A DNA stretch of 64,000 nt from Perkinsus olseni. Lineage: Eukaryota > Perkinsozoa > Perkinsida > Perkinsidae. Positions 56,795-64,000 of the stretch are shown here, one piece after another; within the stretch, counting starts at the first letter, position 1, and the number at the start of each line of letters is the position of its first letter. Position numbers and translations under genes: made by a program. The notes under the pieces were generated by a model. It ran no database searches and was not told where the DNA came from. It saw only the letters and a list, made by a program, of their open reading frames with translations. The stretch is taken from assembly GCA_013115135.1 (NCBI GenBank), contig JABANP010000248.1:1-64000 (forward strand), written 5' to 3'.

Positions 56795-59700
56795 ATGTCC
56801 TCTGTCTCTTCGCAACCGGTCGTGGGCGAAGGGGCTGAGCCGATTGCTGCTGATGAGGTGATACGCTCAATGCTCTCTCACACGAATCAGGACAGACACC
56901 CTCTAGCTGTCCGTGAAGGAGTCCAGACGCCCCAGCAGCTCCTCGAGTGGGCGGAGAGGTCTAACAAGTGTGAATTGGTGAGAGGCCTCCCGAAGCCTGC
57001 TGAGCGTAATAGCTCCGCGCGTCGTTTTAGATTACCCAGAAAGTCTCGGGCTGCCCCTGCGATCTGGTCCATATAAGCCCTATACTCGCGAGAGCCAATG
57101 ATGGGTATGTCTCAAATTAGCGATCAAGATGCTTCAATATGATGGTGCTCAGGTCCAAGGGAGATCGCGTTCGTCAAGCATTGGTCGGGCTCTGGTGTCA
57201 CCCTAGCTGTCTCCAAAGACGCGGATATAGGGAACAAGAAGCGCAAGGTTGGTTCGACGGTTCGATACGTTACGCCCTCTCTGATCGCGATTGCTTGTTG
57301 TGGAATCGGCGGATTTGCCCCGGTTGTGGATGATTCGGTCGAGAACTTCTAGAATGCAGAGCCGCGGTTTTATGATAGTTACGGTATCATCGCGGACAGT
57401 GCGGCGTGGCCTCTGCAATAACGCCATTCCGCTCCGCTGCACTCATCAGAATGCGCAGACCTGATTCAGCGTTCTCGCCTTCGGATCTCTTGGGAACTCG
57501 TGAGCGGAAAACAGAAGCCGAGATTTCCGATGTGGTGGAGCATCGTCGTGATATTCATAGTGCAATCGTTGCACCGCAATCAAGACCGTGCTGAACGGGC
57601 GTTGTAGAAGCATGCTGAGAGCAAGTCAAGAATACCTCATCTGTTTCGCAGGCTGACGTTGACAGCACCGAAGGATCCCCTAGGTGGTTGTGAGGCAGAC
57701 AGCTCTACCGATGCCCTTCTCCTGATGAAGCGAGCGCCGCTGAGTGCAGGTGCAAGTTCAAGTAAGTACCGACAGTCTTAGTGACCTCGCCCATGGTATT
57801 CTCAATAGGGATTGGCTTTATGACCGCCATGGGCAAGGCGACGGAGGAACTCAAACACTGGCCCTTGCGGGTGTACGTGAAGGACTGCCCAGAAGGAGAG
57901 CCGGTGGCTGTAAGCGTGGCGGTAGACTGTCTACCGTAGACAAGCTCTGGCGGTTCACTATCTCCATGCTCATCGTCATACTCGGTGCCGTCTGGTGCCA
58001 TCGCCTATTGATCTCTTCAGCTCGGTCGAGGAGCTCTTCCTCGTCATTGGCTGAGCATGGTATGTGTCTCCTCAGGTCACTTGGTGCGAACGTTTCGACT
58101 CCTGGCTAATACATGCCGGCAGAGCATCAGTGTTACTCAAGGAGGAGGAGGATGACACCATTGAGTAGGTGACCGAGTCACACAGCGGTCGATCGGGTGG
58201 CCTGACGGCCCCGCCTGGCACCTCAATTCAATTCCACTTCTCAGCAACACTGCCAACGGTTGCGGTGAGGCTCGCATGGTCGCTGCTGCATGGTCCAGAC
58301 TACTACTCAGAAGAGACCATTCTTTGGTGAGCCCGTCAGCACTTTTTGAGGAGCCTAGCCTGTCGCACTGTGTGGCTGTGTTTATTCTTAGCACGCGTTA
58401 TCAATCGTTCGGCTCGTGAGCTAGAAATCAACGTCATGAGCTTCCGTCGCTAGCGCGCGATGACGTGGGCGTCCTGATCGTACGCGCTCGTTTTCCCCAG
58501 TCTTTCTGGCTCGCTTCGAGTAATGACTGGAGAGAAATTACTCATCTCAGCTTCCGGGAAATTGTTACCAAACCTCGTCCTTCGAGAAAAAATCCGGTCG
58601 AGATCGCGTAGATGTGAGTATGCCCCATTATCTCAGCTGAAACGGCTCCTGAGTAACTTCACTCTCACTGGCACCCTCCACCGTCGTGATGGACCGAAGC
58701 CGTTATCGAAAACCGAGAGATTCGGCTTCGTCTGGTAAGATGCTGCTGAGCAGGCAGCGGTACGGCCCAGATGCCGTTACTCAGGCACGGTCTCATTCCG
58801 AAGCAGCTTTCATCGGTGAGTCCTTGTGTTGACCCGAAGACGACAGCTTCTGTGCTGCAAGCCTGTGGCCTCGTGGAAGCCTCTGACGATGAGGTTAGGA
58901 GTGGTGGGGATCGTGGGCGCTTTTTGTGAGTGTGATAGAACTCGGACTCGAACGTTCGCGTTCAGCTATCGCACGGAAGTGAAACATATCTTCACTGGTC
59001 TGCCGTATCTTAGTCAGCATTGCTGGCTTAGACACACACTGCAGACCTGTTCTCTCAGGGAAACGGTTTGCGTATGAAAGTCGTTCATGATAAGGAGGAG
59101 CTCAGAGAAGCACTGAGAGAAGCCTACTTCGCCGGAATCCCGGATTCATCCGCGGCCGGCAACCTTGACCAGTGCCAGAATGCTTGTACGGCCATTTACC
59201 TCTGCACCGACGAGGAAGAACCCTCGCGAGTTCTGCTGGTTGACTTCTCGGAAACAGCAAAATTCCAGCTGCTCAGTGCGATGCGCCACGACTTGTCCGC
59301 GCTAGCGGGCCGTGGTCTGAAGGCCCAGACTGGAGTGAAGCGCTTCAGGCGGCAGTGCGGGAGAATCCTAGACGACCAAGTGGGAAGCAGCTACGCATTC
59401 GAGGCCTACGTGGCTCTGTTCAAGAATATTGCGAACGTTGCTACTGCTGCGGGGCAGTGGAACAGCGGAGCTTTGCATGGGAAGTTCTTAGAGTTGGCGC
59501 ACAAGGCGGCGGAGAGTTCCGACGAGGCCCCGAATAAGAGCTTGGTTGTCTTGATCCATGCCCCTCCGGGTATCGTGCCCGCCGACATGCTGACTTTCTC
59601 GATTGAGGTCGATTTCACGGGCACCCTTAGTGACATGGTGCGCAGGGGTGGCAGGCACGTTGCTCGTACGCGGGATATTTCCTTTATGAAGCAGCGCCCC

Positions 59701-62199
59701 GAGGAGGAGGAGATCAAAGTGATCAGTGTTTCTTGGGACGGCAGCGTCGACGATGTTATGATGAGATCCTTCGAGACGGCCGGTCGGATGAATCTCTGTG
59801 ATGCTGATGTGAAGTTCTTCGAGATGGACCCGGAGGATCAGGTGGAGGAGATAACACGCTGTTATCACATAGCAGCGAGGGAGAATGGCAGGGAGAGGGA
59901 TTGGGTCCGAATGGCCTCATCGGTCGAGGAGTTGCCTGAGATTATTGGGCAATTCGAAGCCGAGCAGAAGCAGCAATGCCGAACCGAAACATTGGGGAAG
60001 GAGTGTCGTATCGTCCTCGTCGATGCTCCGCCGGGCTACGTGCCACACGAGCTGATTACTGATAATGTGGTTACCACCGTCGAGACCATCGAGAGTCTCC
60101 GCAGGGGTGGCGGCAAGCATGTACTGTATGCGCCTGGGTGGGCTGGAGGCGCGCCTGTGACCGGGGTTGTGAGGATTGGCTGGGACAGGCGAATCGGCGA
60201 CATCCTCAATAGCTCGACGAAGCGGGCCAGGTGGAACAAATCTCATAAATACCTGCTAGAGGAAGAGCGACGTTTCGCCTCGGCGAAGCTCGGTGAGCAG
60301 AGCGGCCTTATTGGGGCATGGTTTGCTCAGCAGAAGAAGGAGATCCCTGATGCCTCGTCCGTCGAGACGGTCTCGGACAAGGCAAGAATGAAGACGGCTA
60401 TAGCCCGGTTGTTGCGCAATGGGGCGCCTGTGAGAGGGAAGCCGATGGCGGCGGCCGAAGAAAGCCTCCCTGAGGATGTCGCAGCGGAGCAAGAATTCGA
60501 GGAGGGAGAGGAGGATGAAGATTCGCTATCACCGGGTCCCTCAGCAGCACCCAACCCAGGTGACCATGTCGCATCTTTCGAGAGCGTGGATGAATCACCC
60601 GTGATCGAAGCTGAGGTCGTCGACGATGAGAGCCCACCGGATACTATCATGACTGTAGCAGACGAGGCCACTGCGGTTAAGGTGGATGACTCTGCCGCAG
60701 TGGATGGATCAGCGTCGTCGTCACCGGCGAGCCCGCCAGAAAAGTCGTCGTCGTCTGTGGTGGAGGCCAAGGTCGTTGCTCCGACTGACGGCCTCGTGGG
60801 TGATGAGGAGGCCGTCACTGCCATTGACACGGTCGCTGCCGCAGAGCGGCCTCATGAACAGGTGACCGCGCCATCACAGGAGTCCGCCGCCGCCGGCACC
60901 GAGAGCGTAACGGCGAGAGTCGAAGAGACGAAAAGCAGGAGGGGCATGGTTGTGATCATCCACGCACCTCCAGGAGTGGTACCGAGAGATCTGCTGACGG
61001 AAGACGGGGTTCCTGGGGAGAGGCAAATCCAGAAGCTGTTAGACGACGGTGATGATCATATTGTGCATGCGTGCACGGTGGGCTTCCTATTCCGATTCAA
61101 GTTCCCCCACGAGCGAGTGGCTGTCGTTAAGTACGGCTGGGAAGGGGCCATCCAGGACGTCATCACTCGGACTCTAGCTCATGCTGGTGATGATGATAAG
61201 TCGACGCAGGACGAAAGATTCTTCGCGTCTGATATGAGCGAACAAGGAGGGCTGTTCGCGAGGTGGTATAAACAAGCGTCGAAGAAACCACCGAGAGGAG
61301 TGAAGACGGCGAGCCCCGCCTCAGAGAAGGCTCTGCGTGATGCTGTACACAGGATGCTTGGCGACACGCCGAGGGCGTCCAGAACCGTCCTCCTCGTCCT
61401 CCCGCTCGGGCTGCCAGGCTCCGGGGCGAGCCAACTTTTCGGGACTATGTTCGACAAGCTCAAGGTGAAGAGGGCGAAGCTCCTGCAAGGGAAGAGTCGC
61501 GTGGAGGACGATGGCTGCTCGGACGCCGTCGTGAGTAATGCCGCTCTGATCAACGCCAGGGACTTTGCTAAGAAGGGCGCTATGGACAGCACAGCCTTGG
61601 GGGCTGCCTTGAGGAGGGCCAGCGGTGACTTCGTCGAGCGCAACGTGAGGAGATCAAAGCAGGGGTCGACACATGTCGTCTTTCTTGACTTAAATCACAC
61701 CAGCACTCACAGTGTCAAGGCATCGGCCAAGAACTTCATGATTAACGGTGTCGATGTGAAAGTCTTGGCCTTGTTCATGGCAGAGGTCCCGGGCACAGAG
61801 TTGGCGAGCTGGCAGTACCCGTGGAGCCCTCAGGGGATACTCTCCTGCTTGAAACGGGAGATCGATTCCCACGGTGACTCTGAAGGTTTCGACTCCCGAA
61901 TGACTGAGCACTTCTTCGAGCTTTGCAAACGGTTTGAGAAGTACAAATGCCCGCAGACCAGCAGGCTGATCAGAGAGGTCAAGCGGGTGCCGATAGTTCA
62001 GCCTGTTGCAGCCGTGGATGGTGAGGATGCTCGCCGTGGATTGGAGAAACTCCTCAACGTCAGAGGGACTTTTTCAGAAGAAGACTTACAGCAGGCCAAC
62101 GACCTCGCTGGTATGATCGAGTCCCCGGCAGAGTTCGAGATGTCCAATTTGGATTCGATATCCGATGAGATTCTGAGTAGAATCGCTGCCATTGCTTAG
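56795..62199 (+). CDS. tRNA ligase paralog, copy B (pseudoenzyme)
   Basis: Exons homologous to copy A: 56795-56977, 57031-57104, 57153-57247, 57695-57761, 57809-57909, 58076-58164, 58245-58326, 58637-58734, part of 58760-58915, and a large last exon 59059-62199 (ATG available at 59074, 1041 codons open). The third exon has one extra base relative to copy C, so the 5' frame is broken as written. Every ligase motif is altered: KANG is CPEG, ELC..H is TLH..P, EGVV is CTAI and KAK is SET. The APPG module occurs three times (about 59540, 60005 and 60945). The Ser/Glu-rich linker spans 60460-60930. The kinase P-loop reads GLPGSGAS with no lysine, and DKNH is DLNH. The protein ends where copy A's phosphodiesterase begins. 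It could be a regulatory or scaffolding pseudoenzyme, or only the 3' ORF may be expressed. Confidence 0.8.
59540..61340 (+). repeat. Three APPG modules within copy B
   Basis: Protein-level repeats of about 120-130 residues starting near 59540 (VVLIHAPPGIVPADML), 60005 (IVLVDAPPGYVPHELI) and 60945 (VVIIHAPPGVVPRDLL). Each is followed about 60 residues on by a G-W-(D/E)-G-x(2-3)-D-(V/I)-type word and then by a (R/K)FF or RRF word. Copy A has one (about 54710-55120). I do not recognise the fold. It starts like a P-loop beta-strand but lacks GKT/S. Confidence 0.75.
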
Positions 62200-62547
62200 G
62201 AGTCTTAGACTTCATTACGTAATTACTCCTGGTCTTAAACTAAGCCGTTCCTTTCTCTCATCCTAACGTATTTTCTGCTATGAACGTTCCATATTCGGTT
62301 GAGTTCGGTAGTGATGAACTGCGACCCGCTGACGAGGAAGCAGCTACACCGTTAGCCAACGTATGGGACCCTACCGATACCGCGGTCAACACTCACGCTC
62401 GCTCGCCTGAGGAGGATCTCCTGTCAACCTGCCACAGTTGACGGCGGTCCGAGGTCGGCAATTCCTCCAGGCCGTCTCAGATCCTTTAGTCTAGTCAGAT
62501 AACTCGCTCCAGCTTCCCTTTGAGATTGGCTGTTCACCGATTGATTG
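62200..62547. other. Spacer between tRNA ligase copies B and C
   Basis: About 350 bases with no supported gene; probably UTR and promoter of copy C. Confidence 0.4.
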
Positions 62548-64000
62548 ATGACATCCTCTCCTCCATCCTTGGAACCGCTCGTGAACACAGCCACGGGTCC
62601 GCCCCTCACCGAGCTGATCTCCACAATTCTCTCACGCCCAAGCCTTGATAAGCACCCTTTGGCTGTCGAGGAAGGAGTTGACACGCCTGAGCAGCTCCTT
62701 CAGTGGGCTGAAAAATCACCCAAATGCGAAGTGGTAAGCATCCTACATAGTCTACTTAGTGATGACCAGCTGAGTTCGAAGGCCCAACCTGTCTCAGGCA
62801 ACCCTGGCAGTTCCCGGCAAACCATATGATCTGGTCCAGGTCATCCCTGTTCTTAAAAGGGCAAATGATGGGTAGGCTTTAGAACCACTTGTATGTGATC
62901 ATCAAGAAGAGCACCCTTGTCTCACTAACAGTGTGATGCAGGCTAACAAACTCCACATCAGGTCCCGTGGTGATTCTTTCCGCCGAGCACTGATCGCTTC
63001 CGGTGTCACTCTAGCTGTGCCTTCGGATCGCGCTGATAAAGTAGAGGAGAAAAAGCGGAAGGTGAGTGCAGTTTCGATGCTCCGCGTGGATCATCGTCCG
63101 CGTTAAGTGAACAGTCAATCGTAATCCGTTCTGAAGAAGGAATCTTAAGTCGTGTGTTGGCCTCCACCCTTCGAGCGGCCGTCACGCCATTATTCCATTG
63201 CAGATTTGAGGGCGGTTGTAGATGATAGAAGTTCCCTGGTTCTTGCGTAGGCTCCAAGCTCGCCAGATGACAGTGACTTTACTCATGAGACCAGGGAGAC
63301 GCTTCTGCTGATGAATGGTCCGCCGCTTAACGCTGATGCAAACCCAAGTGAGTACCGCCACGGCCGACAGCCGTCACCCTAGAAAACGCTCTCCTCAGGT
63401 ATCGGCTTCATGCAAGCCATGGGTAAGATGGCAAAAAACCTGAAGACACAGCCAATGCAGCTTTACACGAAGGAATGTGCGGAGGGCGAGCCTGTGGCTG
63501 TAGGCAATGGTCGCGCTGTTGACGCCTCCCGACGATACACGCCGTTTGGCATCCTCCTCTTTCACTGTAACCGCAGAGCTCTCCGTCGGCTATGCTGAGT
63601 CAGCATCACCTGTCGACTGAGGGTACTCATTGCTACTCGTACCTCCTATTAACTCTGAAGTTGTTTTCTGATGGTCACGTCCCTTAACGATTTAGCATTC
63701 GGGTGAATCGCATCTGTGAATAGCCGATTACTTCAGGTCACTTGGTGTGCTCCTCTCGATTCCTGGGTCATCAATTCCGGTGGCTTTTCCCTGTTGGTTA
63801 AGGAGGGAGAAGATGTGTCTGAGTATGCTCCAACACCTAAGAATTCGGCCATTGCCGTCTCTTTTACATGACGTAGCCGATTCAGTTACGCTGATGACAG
63901 TAGCCATCACAAAGCAATCGTTGCTGCATCTGCCTGGTTCGAGCTGCTGTCCGGGAAGGATATTGTTTTGGTGAGTCGTTCGAGCCGCCGCGGTGCTCCT
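62548..64000 (+). CDS. tRNA ligase paralog, copy C (5' part; runs off the window)
   Basis: Seven exons close in frame: 62548-62733, 62798-62871, 62962-63061, 63251-63347, 63399-63499, 63737-63822 and 63877-63970; a GTGAGT donor then leads out of the window. Start by ATG at 62548, directly comparable with copies A and B. Shared words include HPLAVEEGVDTPEQLLQWAE, YDLVQVIPVLKRAND, SGVTLAVPSD, GFMQAMGKM, LYTKECAEGEPVAVTWCAPL, DSWVINSGG and AIVAASAWFELL. The lysine of motif I is replaced: LYLLDKANGE in A aligns without gaps to LYTKECAEGE here, putting Cys at the lysine position and Glu at the Asn position. No frame disruption is visible, so this looks like an expressed inactive ligase domain. Whether kinase and CPD follow cannot be seen. 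Confidence 0.8.

Noticed and set aside
59068..59073. Start of copy B's long ORF at 59068
   Set aside because: The codon there is TTG, not ATG. By homology the exon begins near 59059 after a splice acceptor, and the first ATG is at 59074.
60327..60830. 167-residue Ser-rich minus-strand ORF
   Set aside because: Antisense of the Glu/Asp/Ser linker in copy B; composition is explained by the plus strand.

Overview
The window looks like nuclear DNA of a protist rich in very short spliceosomal introns. Wherever frames can be closed across exons, the GT-AG introns are mostly 43-57 nt. The mix of conserved eukaryotic genes with small secreted, lineage-specific families suggests a perkinsid (Perkinsus-like) alveolate. 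That taxonomic guess rests on gene style and intron size, not on a database search. Many proteins can only be read by splicing several short ORFs, so most long antisense ORFs here are shadows.

Layout. 0-1 kb: two related Cys-rich secreted proteins (-). 1.5-4.1 kb: a major facilitator of oxalate/formate or monocarboxylate type (-). 5.1-5.7 kb: a histone stem-loop-binding-protein-like gene (-). 6.1-8.8 kb: a ten-exon ENPP-type nucleotide pyrophosphatase/phosphodiesterase (-). 9.3-11.5 kb: a Spinster-like transporter (-). 12.1-20.8 kb: a many-exon insulin-degrading-enzyme-like M16 metallopeptidase with an internal acidic insert (-). 21.3-25.2 kb: two uncharacterised genes (-). 26.3-27.9 kb: an ATP-grasp ligase (-). 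28.4-29.1 kb: a tail-anchored VAP (+). 29-32 kb: a coiled-coil/AT-hook-like gene (+). 33-36 kb: a pair of paralogous secreted proteins (-). 36-41 kb: proline-rich, possibly RNA-binding exons (+). 41.4-42.4 kb: a TTC1 co-chaperone (+). 45.1-46.8 kb: a 556-residue secreted protein with a broken partial copy at 47.9 kb. 48-51 kb: gene-poor DNA with a 250-bp inverted-repeat element. 51.1-52.0 kb: an LLPH/DUF2423 nucleolar protein in six exons.

The most interesting region is 52.7 kb to the end: three head-to-tail paralogs of a fungal/plant-type tRNA ligase (adenylyltransferase - polynucleotide kinase - cyclic phosphodiesterase). Copy A closes in frame over nine exons to 1096 residues and keeps every catalytic motif I can recognise: KANG, ELC..H, EGVV, KAK, a GSGKT P-loop and two HxT motifs. 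Copies B and C have cysteine where the AMP-accepting lysine should be. Copy B has also lost the kinase P-loop lysine and the whole phosphodiesterase domain, and it carries three copies of an unfamiliar module (signature APPG) that occurs once in copy A. This looks like an RNA-repair enzyme beside its own family of pseudoenzymes.

A second genome-scale pattern is that at least eight short introns, in five genes, carry a tRNA T-arm/B-box-like word (GGTTCGA or GTTCGATCC) on the sense strand.
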